In this document: positions 17,512 to 26,524 of the stretch, in pieces | Numbering within the stretch: position 1 is the first letter of the stretch | Layout: the number at the start of each line of letters is the position of its first letter | Source: Pseudomonas syringae | GTDB taxonomy: Bacteria > Pseudomonadota > Gammaproteobacteria > Pseudomonadales > Pseudomonadaceae | Direction of reading: 5' to 3' | DNA length: 64,000 nt | Assembly (NCBI RefSeq): GCF_000737245.1 | Contig: NZ_JPQU01000022.1 | Coordinates: forward strand, 41,709 to 105,708 | Notes under the pieces: model-generated | Databases searched by the model: none | Told to the model about the DNA's origin: nothing | The model's input: only the letters and a program-made list of their open reading frames with translations | Made by a program: the position numbers and the translations under genes

Positions 17512-18624
17512 ATGTCCCAGCACTTGTTCAGCCCAATCACAATCGGTCGACTCAACCTCGATCACCGTGTCGCCATGGCCCCTCTGACTCGCTCCCGCGC
17601 GGGCCAGCCCGGCAACGTGCCGACACCGATGAACGTCGAGTACTACCGCCAGCGCGCCAGTGCCGCGTTGATCATCACCGAGGCCACTCAGATTTCGCAG
17701 CAGGGTCAGGGTTACGCCTGGACGCCGGGGATCCATAGCGACGAGCAGATTCACGGCTGGAAAGCGGTCAGCGAAGCCGTGCATGCGGAGGGCGGGCGCA
17801 TGTTCCTGCAACTCTGGCATGTGGGGCGGGTGTCACACCCGGTGTTTCAACCGAACGGCGGCTTGCCGGTGGCACCGACCGCACAGCCTGTCCCCGGCAA
17901 GACCTTCATCCTCAATGAGCAGGGGGAAGGGGTGTGGGGTGATGTACCTGTCCCTCAGGAACTGGACATCCCGGGGATCGACGCGATCATCTCCGACTTC
18001 CGCAAGGCCGCGCGCAACGCGGTTCTGGCCGGTATGGACGGGGTGGAAATCCACGCGGGCAATGGCTACCTGCTGGACCAATTCATCAACAGCGCCAGCA
18101 ATCAGCGCAGCGATCGCTATGGTGGGAGTATCGAAAACCGTGCACGGCTGTTGCTCGAAGTGGTTCAAGCGGTGACCGAAGAAGTCGGTGCCGAACGCGT
18201 GGCTGTGCGTCTGACACCAATGGGGCGTTTCATGGGCATGGGCGATGACACCCCGGAGCAGACGTTTGGCTACATTGCTTCTCGGCTCAATGAATGGAAT
18301 CTCGCTTACCTGCACCTGGTTGAACCGATGATGGTCGGCACGGTACTCGATGAAAGTAATGATCCACGCTGGGACGCCATCATCAAACAGCTGCGGACTG
18401 ACTTCCACGGCGTGCTGATGCTGGCGGGGGGTTACACCGCAGAGACCGCTGAACGAGCCATCGCGCAGGGCCGCGCCGACCTCATCGCGTTCGGTCGCCC
18501 GTTCATTGCCAACCCCGATTTGCCGGCTCGCCTGCGCGGTCGTACCGAGCTCAACCCGGCGGACGGCAACAGCTTTTTTGGCGGCGACGCCAAGGGGTAC
18601 ATCGACTATCCAGCGCTGGCATAA
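17512..18624 (+). CDS. Old yellow enzyme family alkene/nitro reductase (NemA-like)
   Basis: This is an FMN-dependent, NADPH-using ene-reductase of the NemA/XenB group, 370 residues, full length. Family signatures are visible: the PLTRSRA segment, QLWHVGRVSH, the His-Asn substrate site in HAGNGYLLDQF, SDRYGGSIENRARL, and the phosphate-binding FGRPFIANPD near the C-terminus. The ATG at 17512 has AGAAGGAAAG upstream. It likely reduces electrophilic alkenes or nitro compounds; the physiological substrate is unknown. Confidence 0.92.
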   Translation: MSQHLFSPITIGRLNLDHRVAMAPLTRSRAGQPGNVPTPMNVEYYRQRASAALIITEATQISQQGQGYAWTPGIHSDEQIHGWKAVSEAVHAEGGRMFLQLWHVGRVSHPVFQPNGGLPVAPTAQPVPGKTFILNEQGEGVWGDVPVPQELDIPGIDAIISDFRKAARNAVLAGMDGVEIHAGNGYLLDQFINSASNQRSDRYGGSIENRARLLLEVVQAVTEEVGAERVAVRLTPMGRFMGMGDDTPEQTFGYIASRLNEWNLAYLHLVEPMMVGTVLDESNDPRWDAIIKQLRTDFHGVLMLAGGYTAETAERAIAQGRADLIAFGRPFIANPDLPARLRGRTELNPADGNSFFGGDAKGYIDYPALA

Positions 18625-18676
18625 CGCAGCTCAACCCGGTTGGTGCGGGAATCACCCATCTGCAAGGAGTAGGGTA

Positions 18677-19819
18677 ATGAAGAGTCCGGATAGTCCCAAG
18701 GCGATGGTCATTGGCGGTTCTCTGGGCGGCCTGTTTGCCGCCACAGCGTTGCGCGCGATTGGCTGGCAAGTCGATGTTTTCGAGCGCTCCCCCGCAGCCA
18801 TGGATAGCCGTGGCGGTGGCATCGTTCTGCAAGCGGATGTCCTGCAGCATTTTCGCTATGCAGGCATTCAACAGACTCATCCGCTGGGTGTCCGGTCTCA
18901 TGATCGTCTGTATCTGGATCAAGCCGGTACCGTCTTGCATAAAGAACCGTTGCCACAAACCCAGACGTCGTGGAACACCGTGTACAACCTGTTGTATGGC
19001 GCATTTCCTGCCAAGCATTACCACCGCGGCAAGACGTTGGTGGATCTGACTCAGAACGAGCAACGAGTCACGGCGTTGTTTGCCGATGGCAGTCGTGCCG
19101 AAGCAGACCTGCTGGTGGGGGCCGATGGTGCAGGTTCTTCAGTGCGCAGCAGGGTGCTGTCCGGGGCCCAACCCTACTATTCGGGCTATGTGGTCTGGCG
19201 TGGGCTGGTTGACGAAGACCGACTTCCAGACTTCGCCAAGACGCAACTTTACGAGAGTTTTGTCTTTCAACAGGACCCAGGATCGCTGATGTTGGAATAC
19301 ATGGTGCCGGGTTTGAACGGCTCCGTTGTCCCAGGCGAGCGTCGGTTCAACTGGCTGTGGTATTTGAAAGCCGCCCAAGGGCCGGAACTGGACGCCGTGC
19401 TCACTGACCGCCTCGGCCAGCGGCGTAGCCACTCCATTCCACCGGGGAGCCTGGCTGCGGAGCAGGAGGCTTACCTGCGGGAGATTGCAGAGCGGCATGC
19501 AAATCCGGCCTTTCGCGAGCTGATTCGCCAGACCAGCGATATTTTTGTCCAGGCAATTGTTGATCTGCACGTTCCACAAATGGTTTTCGGGCGCGTGCTG
19601 TTGACCGGCGATGCCGCGTTTGTGCCGCGACCCCATACCGCTGGAAGCACGGCCAAGGCGGCCCGCAATGCATTGTTCCTGGCGCAGGCCATTGACGACA
19701 GTGGCGACCTCGACAAGGCACTGCAGACCTGGCAAAGACAGCAGCTTGCAGAAGGTCAGCGCATGGCGGACTGGGGAGTGAGCATGGGCAATCGGATCAT
19801 GGGTATCACGTCATCCTGA
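18677..19819 (+). CDS. FAD-dependent monooxygenase (DHPH/NicC-like)
   Basis: This is a flavoprotein hydroxylase, 380 residues. The N-terminal dinucleotide motif GGSLGGLFAATAL is followed by the DG motif (GADGAGSSVRSRV) and the C-terminal GDAAFVPRPHTAGSTAKA. That last segment is typical of 2,6-dihydroxypyridine 3-hydroxylase-like enzymes. The ATG at 18677 follows AAGGAG at a good distance, whereas the open frame upstream overlaps the OYE gene. Together with the molybdenum hydroxylase nearby, it suggests oxidation of a hydroxylated N-heterocycle. This is inference. Confidence 0.85.
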   Translation: MKSPDSPKAMVIGGSLGGLFAATALRAIGWQVDVFERSPAAMDSRGGGIVLQADVLQHFRYAGIQQTHPLGVRSHDRLYLDQAGTVLHKEPLPQTQTSWNTVYNLLYGAFPAKHYHRGKTLVDLTQNEQRVTALFADGSRAEADLLVGADGAGSSVRSRVLSGAQPYYSGYVVWRGLVDEDRLPDFAKTQLYESFVFQQDPGSLMLEYMVPGLNGSVVPGERRFNWLWYLKAAQGPELDAVLTDRLGQRRSHSIPPGSLAAEQEAYLREIAERHANPAFRELIRQTSDIFVQAIVDLHVPQMVFGRVLLTGDAAFVPRPHTAGSTAKAARNALFLAQAIDDSGDLDKALQTWQRQQLAEGQRMADWGVSMGNRIMGITSS

Positions 19820-19933
19820 TCCGGCGGCTCGGGCCGGGTTTAATCCATCCCTGATTAAGCACAGTCATGCAAGACCCACAATGCATGGGCATGCACAGTC
19901 GCTACCTTCCCCGTACGTTCCAGGATGCCGTTT

Positions 19934-20833
19934 ATGGACAAGTTGCTGGCGCTCAAAATGTTTGTCGAAACCGTACGCTGTGGGGGTTATTCGTCAGCGG
20001 CGCGCAAGCTTGGCATCTCCACTTCGTCCGTGACCCGGCAGGTAGCAGGGCTGGAAAGTGAACTGGGTGCAAGCTTGCTCAATCGCACCACGCGCAGCAC
20101 AAGCGTCACGATGGCGGGGCAGCACTATTTCGATAAAGCCTTGGCAATCCTTGAGGCCATCGACGAGGCCGATGCCGTGGTGACCGACCGTGGCAGCGAA
20201 GCCCAGGGACGCTTGCGGGTCAGTGTCCCGGTGGAGTTCGGTCGACGCATTATCGCTCCGCATCTGGGACGACTGCTTGATCGTCATCCTGGCCTTGAGA
20301 TCAGCCTTTCACTGAGCGACGAGGTCAGTGACCTTCTCAGCCAGCAAATAGATGTATCAGTGCGCCTGGGTTCATCGGTGATCAATGAGGATATTGTCAG
20401 CAAGCGACTGGGGTGTTTCGAGCGATGGGTGGTGGCCAGTCCCGACTACCTGACACGCGTTGGATTACCCCGAACCCCTCGCGACCTGTTAGAGCATCAA
20501 TGCCTGCGTTTTGATTACCGCACAGCCCACCAGAACTGGACATTTCAGGGGGCTGAAGAAGTCATTCGCCTGGATGTGCAAGGCCGGCTGCAAAGTAACA
20601 ACGCCGACATTTTGCGAGAGTCGGCACTGGCTGGCGCAGGGGTGACGCTATTGGCAGATTGGCTGGTGCGCGACGATGTCAACGCAGGTCGTTTGACGCG
20701 CTTGCTGGAGCAATATGAAGTCAACCCCGGCAGCGCGAGCGCTTGCATCAATGCGCTGTACCTGCCCAATCACCGTGGTTCCAGTCGCATCAATGTATTC
20801 ATTGAGTTTCTTCAGGAAATTCTCACGCCCTGA
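19934..20833 (+). CDS. LysR-family transcriptional regulator (CrgA/AphB-like)
   Basis: The 299-residue regulator has an N-terminal winged helix-turn-helix (residues about 3-60, with SSAARKLGISTSSVTRQVAGLE) and a LysR substrate-binding domain. The ATG at 19934 has AGGA eight bases before; an ATG three codons upstream is also possible. It follows the flavin monooxygenase by about 110 bp on the same strand and may control the adjacent oxidative genes. The effector is unknown. Confidence 0.88.
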   Translation: MDKLLALKMFVETVRCGGYSSAARKLGISTSSVTRQVAGLESELGASLLNRTTRSTSVTMAGQHYFDKALAILEAIDEADAVVTDRGSEAQGRLRVSVPVEFGRRIIAPHLGRLLDRHPGLEISLSLSDEVSDLLSQQIDVSVRLGSSVINEDIVSKRLGCFERWVVASPDYLTRVGLPRTPRDLLEHQCLRFDYRTAHQNWTFQGAEEVIRLDVQGRLQSNNADILRESALAGAGVTLLADWLVRDDVNAGRLTRLLEQYEVNPGSASACINALYLPNHRGSSRINVFIEFLQEILTP

Positions 20834-20984
20834 GCGAGAGTTGTGGACTCGCTATTGCTGCTGATTTCTGCGCAACGAGCAACGGCTTGGTGAGCGCGTA
20901 CTCTTCGCCCTCAGCTATCCAGCCACGGCAAACCCGACTATGCTTTTCGTCTATCTTTTCCCTGCTTCTTTATGTGCGGTCTGA

Positions 20985-21890
20985 ATGAAAATTGATGATA
21001 TCGATGCCTTCGTGGCGGTGATTCGTTGCCAGTCGATCAGCCATGCGGCGCATTCTCTGAACCTGACTCAACCGGCGATCACCCGACGGGTGCAGAATTT
21101 CGAGCAGGCGCTGGGTGTCGAGTTGTTCGACCGCAACACCAAGCCGCTCAAGCCGACGCAGATGGGCAATCAGGTTTACCAGCGCTGCCTGTCGATCCTG
21201 CGCGAGATGGATGCCTTGCGTGAGCTGGTCGCCAGCGATACGCCGCCCAGCGGTTTGCTGCGCCTGGGTGTGCCGCAAACCATTGGCGATGTGGTGTTGC
21301 TCGATGCTCTCAAACAGATGCGCAGCCAGTTCCCGGATCTGCGCGCGCAGGTGTCCACTGGTTGGGGCAGTCAACTGGTGAGCAAGATCGAGAACGGCGA
21401 ACTGGACGCCGCCGCAGCGCTGTTCCCGGCGGGCAAGATCTTCCCGGAGAACATCATTGGCGAGTCCATCGGCAAGATGGAGCTGGTGGTGGTCTGCGCA
21501 CGCTCCGCTTTGCCAAAAGGCTCGGTGAAACTGGCGGACTGTTATGAACAGGGCTGGGTGCTCAATCCTGATGGCTGTGGTTTCCGCGCGGGCCTGCAAC
21601 GAACCTTGTCGGATCAGGGCCTGAGCCTGAAGGTCAATCTGGAAACTTTCGGCACTGAATTGCAGCTGGGACTTGTAGCCGACGGCATGGGCCTTGGCCT
21701 GGTGCCGCGTCCATTGCTGGAGCGTAGCGTCCATCGTGAGCAACTGGCAGTGTTGCCAGTCAAGGATTTCAAACCGGTGATGGACCTGTGGCTGATCTAC
21801 CCGCGCTTCCTCGGTAACCTGCAAGGGCCGGTCAGTTCCTTTGGCGAACTGGTGGCGCACTCGTTGAAACAGGTCAAAGACGCGGCCTGA
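20985..21890 (+). CDS. LysR-family transcriptional regulator
   Basis: The 301-residue protein has the standard N-terminal winged HTH (AHSLNLTQPAITRRVQNFE) and a C-terminal effector domain (residues about 90-300). It is the last gene before the T3SS island. A 151-bp gap without visible features separates it from the preceding LysR gene. The target and effector are unknown. Confidence 0.88.
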   Translation: MKIDDIDAFVAVIRCQSISHAAHSLNLTQPAITRRVQNFEQALGVELFDRNTKPLKPTQMGNQVYQRCLSILREMDALRELVASDTPPSGLLRLGVPQTIGDVVLLDALKQMRSQFPDLRAQVSTGWGSQLVSKIENGELDAAAALFPAGKIFPENIIGESIGKMELVVVCARSALPKGSVKLADCYEQGWVLNPDGCGFRAGLQRTLSDQGLSLKVNLETFGTELQLGLVADGMGLGLVPRPLLERSVHREQLAVLPVKDFKPVMDLWLIYPRFLGNLQGPVSSFGELVAHSLKQVKDAA

Positions 21891-21936
21891 TTGAAAGCAA
21901 TTGCAAACACATGCATTTGAATTTGAAATCACTCTT

Positions 21937-22026
21937 CTGTAGGAGCTTGCTTGCTCGCGATGCGGTTTTCCTATCGATGCAGTGTTGTCTGACCTGACGC
22001 TATCGCGAGCAAGCTCGCTCCTACAG
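21937..22026. repeat. REPIN at the left edge of the T3SS island
   Basis: Inverted arms with core GTAGGAGCTTGCTTGCTCGCGAT at 21937-21962 and its complement at about 22002-22026. It belongs to the same class as the repeats at 41.2 and 46.5 kb. Confidence 0.85.
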
Positions 22027-22071
22027 AGGGCTGAGCTTGCTGGCGGACAGCGTTGTGTCAGGGCTTACCTG

Positions 22072-25000
22072 CTAGCGCTTGTCTTCCCCATATTCCTTGT
22101 GGAGTTCGTAATCCAGTCGATTGCTTGATGAGCCGCCTTTCTGGGGCGTTTCGTCGAAGTGCTCCCATTCGGCTTGCTGGAAGCGGAACAGGCTGTCGTC
22201 TTCCGGTGCTTCGCGTTCGCCATACTCGTGAATCGAGTAATGCAGGTACTCGACCTTGTCGCCCCAGTCCGCTTGCAGCAAACCGTCGGCCGCCAGGTCG
22301 CGATACCAGTCGTTTTCCTTCTCGCTGGCCTTCTGTTTTTTGTTGTGGTCAACGAAGTAGCCGATGATCCCGCCGATAACCGCCAGCACCACCCCGACCA
22401 GAAAGAACGGGCCGGTCAATGCGGCCGCCGAGCCTGCCCCGACCAGAGCGGCTGCGCCCAACACCCCGGCCGAAGCGCCGAAGGCACCGGCTGCGATTTG
22501 CAGGCCGCCCGCCGCCTTGGCCAATGGGTCACCGGTTTCGATGCCGCTTTTGATGGTGAAGGCGCCGAGCACGATGTCGGCGAAGCCACCCACCACGTCG
22601 GTAGCCGGGCCGAGCACTTTGATTACCGAACCTGCGATCTTCGCGGATTTGCCAGGGGCCAGTTTGGCAGCGCCCGAGCCTGCAACCGCATCGTCGATGT
22701 GCTGGCTGATGCCGTCCTGGACCGAGTTCAGCGATGCAGTGTCCGACAGGTCTGTAGGGTCAAAACCGGGCACATTTTTCAGCGTCTGTTCAATTTTGGT
22801 GGTCAGCTCGCCGGGCATTTTGGTCAGGCGATATTCCATCTTGCCTTCCTGAACACCGCCTTTGCCCCAGATCTCCGGAACGGTCTTGTCCAGGCCAAGG
22901 AAGTCGACCATGCCGCCTTTGCCCATCAGGTTGGCTACTGCATCGCCGACTCTGACAAAGTGGCTGGAAGCCCCGGCGAAACTGAGGAAGTCCTTGGCAA
23001 TCGCCAGACGCTGAAGCGGGGTTTCCGCCAGCTTTCCGCCATTGCCTGCCAACTGATAAATCCCGGAAAACAACGAAACACCAGCCCCCATCGAACCCAA
23101 AATGCCTTTGCTGTTCAGAGCGCTGAACACTTCGCCGAGCTTGCCGCGTTCGGCTATCGGCACATACGGCTTGGACAACGCCGTCTTGATATCCGCCTCG
23201 GAGATGGTCCCGCCGTTTTTGTAGACCTCACCGAGCTCCTGCAAGGCCTTGGTCACCGCTGACGACTTCTCTTTACCCTGCATGCCTTCTTCAAGAAATT
23301 TCTCGATGGTCTCCTGAGTACGACGCGGCAGGTCGAGCAATTCGCCTTTGAGCACACTTTTCAGCAGGCCGAACATATCCTTGGTGGCCAGCTCGCTGTT
23401 CTCTTCGGAGATCTTGCTCGGGTCGGCGATCAAGTCATTGAGGTCGCTGGTCAACCCGTCCGCCTGAATAGATTGTGCCGCCTTGGTCGCAGCATCCGGG
23501 TCGAACATCGACAGAGAGGTCAGGGTGTCGCTCAGGTCCTGTTGCGCTTCATGGGCCTTGCCTTGCTTCTGCAGGTCCTTGAGGTAGGCGATGTAGTCCG
23601 GGTTATTGGTCAGGTCGAGGAGTTTCTGTTTGATCTCATCCTTGTTGGGGATGCGGTTGATGGCGCCATCCATCTTCGACTTGTAGTCGGCCTGCACCGT
23701 GGGGTCAGAGAACAGCTTGCCGATCTGTTCCTGTAATTTGGGGCCGTCGATGATGTCGTGCATATCGGCCGAAGACAGCTCGGTCTGCTTGTCATCGAAC
23801 ACTCGCCAGGTCCCACCGAACGCGCCGGGTTCTTCCTCGTAGCCGGTCAGGCCGCGACCGTTTTGATACGCCGCCTGAGCCTCAAGGGCGCGGACCAGCT
23901 GCGCCCGCGGGTCATCCTTTGGAATCGAACCGTCCTTTACACCTGCGCGATAAGTGTCGAGCAGTTCTTTGGTAGCGAGTTCGCTGACGGTCAGTTCGGG
24001 GGATTTATCATCATCGGGATCGGCTTTGACGCCGGTGCCGAGGTTCAATACATCCAGCTCGTCGTTGGACGGCAGATTGAAATTGCCCCGGGTGCTGTCG
24101 ACATCGCCGGCAGTCCAGGCTTCCCACTTCGCGACGACATCGTCGTACAGCTGCGGGCTTATCTCTTTAGACACAATCACTTTGCCTTCGCTGGTCTCAT
24201 AGCGGATAAGACCGTTACCCAGATCGTCGGGGGAGCCGAAGGTGATGTCTGTGTTCTTGAGGAAGTCGTTAGGGCCGGCCAGCTTGTAGCCTTCGGATTC
24301 GCTGCTGTGAATTTTGCTCCAGGTTTCGTTGGCGGTGCTGGCGCTTTTGAACAGTTCAGGGGTGAGGTCTTTGGACACCACTACATTCTGACCGTCGTGG
24401 GTTTCGTAGGTCAGGGTTTCGCCTTCCTGGCCGACCGTCCAGAAGAAGTTCTTGTAGTCGTTAAGGCCGGGTAATTCAGTGCCCTGATCGGCGAGGGTGG
24501 CACCTCCGGAAATCGCCGTATTGATATCGCCTGATTTGGCCGGGTCATTGATGACTTCGTGAAGAGCGGCCAGATAGTCGAACAGCTTGGGGTTGTCATC
24601 GCGGGCCACTACGACTTTCTCGTTGCCGTTGTCATAGCGAATCAGGCCGGGACCGACTTCATCGACTGCACCGACTGCTGTGCCGTTGTAGGGCGGCCAG
24701 GCTTCGTTATCGGTGGCGCGACGATAACCGTCCGCTTCACTGCTGGTGATGCCACTAAGGCTGGCATAGGCGTCGTTGACCTTGTCGAACAGCGCCGGGT
24801 TATCGCGTTTGGTGACCACGTACTTGTTGCCGTCCTGCGAGACATAGCGAATCACACCAGGGCCCATCTCTTCGGCAGGCCCGATCGCCAGATAGTCACC
24901 CAGTTTCTCAGGCCCTGCCTGATCGGCGCCCAGCCACTGATAACCGTCAGCCTGACTGGCGACCACGCCGGTCAACGACTTGAAGTCTGCCGAGACTTGT

Positions 25001-25488
25001 TTGAACAGCTCCGGGTTGTCCTGCTCGGCAAGAATGAGCTGCTGGCCGTCGCTGGTCACGTAACGAATCAACCCGGAGCCCATTTCGTCAGGCGGGCCAA
25101 TGGCCTTGTAGCCGTCCAGGGTTTCTGGGGCTTTAGCGTCGGCGGCGGCCAGCTTGTAGCCTTCACTGGCGCTCTGCTTGATGGCTTGCAGAGCAGGGCG
25201 ATCTTCAACCACCTGCTTATAGAGTTTTGGGCTGGTGGATTTGAGGACCAGTACCTGATCGCCACTTTGCGTGACATAACGGACAGTGTCCGCCGCTACC
25301 GTTCCGGGTTCTTCAATGGAGACATAATCCTTGAGCGCCGGGGCCTTTTCGTCAGCGGTAGCAGGGCGATACTGCTCGGCGTTTTTTTCACTGCTCTTGA
25401 GCAACGCAGTGAAGGGCGTTTTCGGCAGTGGGTTATTACGCGTTAACGGTTTGGCGTCGGCCGTGCGGCTCAAAGGAAGCGTCGACAT
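22072..25488 (-). CDS. Giant HrpF/NolX-family T3SS translocator-like protein A
   Basis: This 1138-residue protein is a probable T3SS-secreted pore component. Residues about 34-450 are six tandem repeats of 65-75 residues, each built around a GLIRYVTSDG-like strand and a NPELFKQV-like helix start. A helical middle follows, then the family core (LQRLAIAKDF, GLDKTVPEIWGKG). A long Gly/Ala-rich hydrophobic segment at about 965-1046 could span membranes. The hydrophilic tail contains ADWGDKVEY and WEHFDETPQ. The C-terminal 450 residues parallel the protein at 42.7 kb, and the hydrophobic-plus-tail region resembles HrpF/NolX/PopF translocators. It is divergent from the main operon. A secreted effector role is an alternative. 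Confidence 0.75.
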   Translation of the reverse strand: MSTLPLSRTADAKPLTRNNPLPKTPFTALLKSSEKNAEQYRPATADEKAPALKDYVSIEEPGTVAADTVRYVTQSGDQVLVLKSTSPKLYKQVVEDRPALQAIKQSASEGYKLAAADAKAPETLDGYKAIGPPDEMGSGLIRYVTSDGQQLILAEQDNPELFKQVSADFKSLTGVVASQADGYQWLGADQAGPEKLGDYLAIGPAEEMGPGVIRYVSQDGNKYVVTKRDNPALFDKVNDAYASLSGITSSEADGYRRATDNEAWPPYNGTAVGAVDEVGPGLIRYDNGNEKVVVARDDNPKLFDYLAALHEVINDPAKSGDINTAISGGATLADQGTELPGLNDYKNFFWTVGQEGETLTYETHDGQNVVVSKDLTPELFKSASTANETWSKIHSSESEGYKLAGPNDFLKNTDITFGSPDDLGNGLIRYETSEGKVIVSKEISPQLYDDVVAKWEAWTAGDVDSTRGNFNLPSNDELDVLNLGTGVKADPDDDKSPELTVSELATKELLDTYRAGVKDGSIPKDDPRAQLVRALEAQAAYQNGRGLTGYEEEPGAFGGTWRVFDDKQTELSSADMHDIIDGPKLQEQIGKLFSDPTVQADYKSKMDGAINRIPNKDEIKQKLLDLTNNPDYIAYLKDLQKQGKAHEAQQDLSDTLTSLSMFDPDAATKAAQSIQADGLTSDLNDLIADPSKISEENSELATKDMFGLLKSVLKGELLDLPRRTQETIEKFLEEGMQGKEKSSAVTKALQELGEVYKNGGTISEADIKTALSKPYVPIAERGKLGEVFSALNSKGILGSMGAGVSLFSGIYQLAGNGGKLAETPLQRLAIAKDFLSFAGASSHFVRVGDAVANLMGKGGMVDFLGLDKTVPEIWGKGGVQEGKMEYRLTKMPGELTTKIEQTLKNVPGFDPTDLSDTASLNSVQDGISQHIDDAVAGSGAAKLAPGKSAKIAGSVIKVLGPATDVVGGFADIVLGAFTIKSGIETGDPLAKAAGGLQIAAGAFGASAGVLGAAALVGAGSAAALTGPFFLVGVVLAVIGGIIGYFVDHNKKQKASEKENDWYRDLAADGLLQADWGDKVEYLHYSIHEYGEREAPEDDSLFRFQQAEWEHFDETPQKGGSSSNRLDYELHKEYGEDKR

Positions 25489-25824
25489 CAGGGTGAACTC
25501 CAGTTAATGACATCAACCATTAATAACAATAGCGACGTCATGAGGACGATGAGTTATCGACCAGCGCGCTACACGCCCGCCCGTCTTTACTGCCCGTCAT
25601 TATTAAAGTGACTTGTAGCTCGTTCTTTATACGGCGAACTTCCAGTGCAGAAAGTGTGATGCAGTGCTCACTACCATCCGGAGAACTCGCGTCACTCAAT
25701 TGCGCGCATCATCGGGAGGGTCAGCCTCGGCGGTTGGTTTTCACCCGTCAATGATGGAAGTGTCGATGAAAGTGCCTGAAAACAGTACCACGGCCGGGGA
25801 CTGGGGAAGGTGGTGAAAGATGGA

Positions 25825-25844
25825 ATTCACAACTTTTCACAACC
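25825..25844 (+). promoter_or_regulatory. TCACA tandem site A
   Basis: ATTCACAACT followed at once by TTTCACAACC: TCACA repeats exactly 10 bp apart. The same design is seen at 26064 and 42561, before T3SS genes only. Confidence 0.5.
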
Positions 25845-26063
25845 GTTAAGAGGTTTTATGTGAATGCAGACGCATGATTTGACTGGTTTTTTTCAGATGT
25901 TTTGTGTGGATGTGCTGTCCTGAGAGGTTCGGAGACAGCATAAAAAAACAAAGTTCAACCGCAACTAATAATAAATTTAAAAGAGCGGTTTGGCTGAGTA
26001 AACTCAGATGGCGGCATAATGATATTGCACTCTTTGCGACCCTCGCGTCGTCAACTTTTCAAG

Positions 26064-26083
26064 CTTTCACAAGTTTTCACAGC
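26064..26083 (+). promoter_or_regulatory. TCACA tandem site B
   Basis: CTTTCACAAG then TTTTCACAGC: TCACA repeats 10 bp apart, about 155 bp before the pilin-like gene. A degenerate third copy (ACTTTTCAAG) precedes them. Confidence 0.55.
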
Positions 26084-26235
26084 AGGGCCTAATTTCAGTT
26101 GCGTACTATTGATTCATGCAAAACAGCTCAGGCACTGAAGTGAGTTTGTAATATTTAAGTCCTACTGTAGTGCATGCAACAACAGATCGCCGCTCAGCGG
26201 CTGAAGACATCCCCATCCCTGTAAGGAGAAACAAA

Positions 26236-26397
26236 ATGGCAGACGTCCCTCCAGTAAGCTCCGGCGGCGCAGATTCGGCAATCGCCAAGATGGAAGCCAC
26301 TTTCAATATGGCAATCGAGAAGTCAGCAAAGATCACCGAGCTGACCACAGCCAAGAAAGCTGAGCTCGACGCAACCAAACAACGTCCTCAGAACTGA
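26236..26397 (+). CDS. Small T3SS pilin/needle-like protein (53 aa)
   Basis: The 53-residue helical protein starts at an ATG six bases after an excellent AAGGAG. It is the first gene of the T3SS operon. Its last 44 residues are almost the same as the C-terminus of the 155-residue protein at 50.0 kb, ending in KKAELDATKQRP. Size, position, strong translation signal and a stable hairpin after the stop fit an abundant extracellular subunit (SctF/pilin). Sequence identity to a known needle was not recognised, so the role is inferred. The open frame extends upstream without a ribosome-binding site. Confidence 0.65.
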   Translation: MADVPPVSSGGADSAIAKMEATFNMAIEKSAKITELTTAKKAELDATKQRPQN

Positions 26398-26403
26398 CGT
26401 TGT

Positions 26404-26433
26404 CATGCGGGCAGCTGCAAGGCTGCTCGCATG
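26404..26433 (+). promoter_or_regulatory. Stable hairpin after the pilin-like gene
   Basis: CATGCGGGCAGC pairs fully with GCTGCTCGCATG (12 bp with one G-U pair, 6-nt loop). There is no T run, so it probably stabilises the upstream mRNA or attenuates read-through into sctD. Confidence 0.6.
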
Positions 26434-26524
26434 CCGTTCATTTCCTCTCCAACGCTGCATGCCAACCGTTTTGCCCGGCGCTTGATTCGCCCCTGAATAC
26501 GCATCCCACTGGGGTAATTCGATC

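Larger units (their letters stand above)
25489..26235. other. Long divergent regulatory region of the T3SS
   Basis: These 747 AT-rich bases separate translocator A from the plus-strand T3SS operon. I see no convincing gene. The region holds two copies of a TTTCACAA direct repeat (25825-25844 and 26064-26083). I see no HrpL box (GGAACC-N16-CCAC). A small RNA cannot be excluded. Confidence 0.5.

Noticed and set aside
25489..26235. HrpL box (GGAACC-N15/16-CCAC) before the T3SS genes
   Set aside because: I looked for it in the main T3SS intergenic regions and found no copy with both halves.
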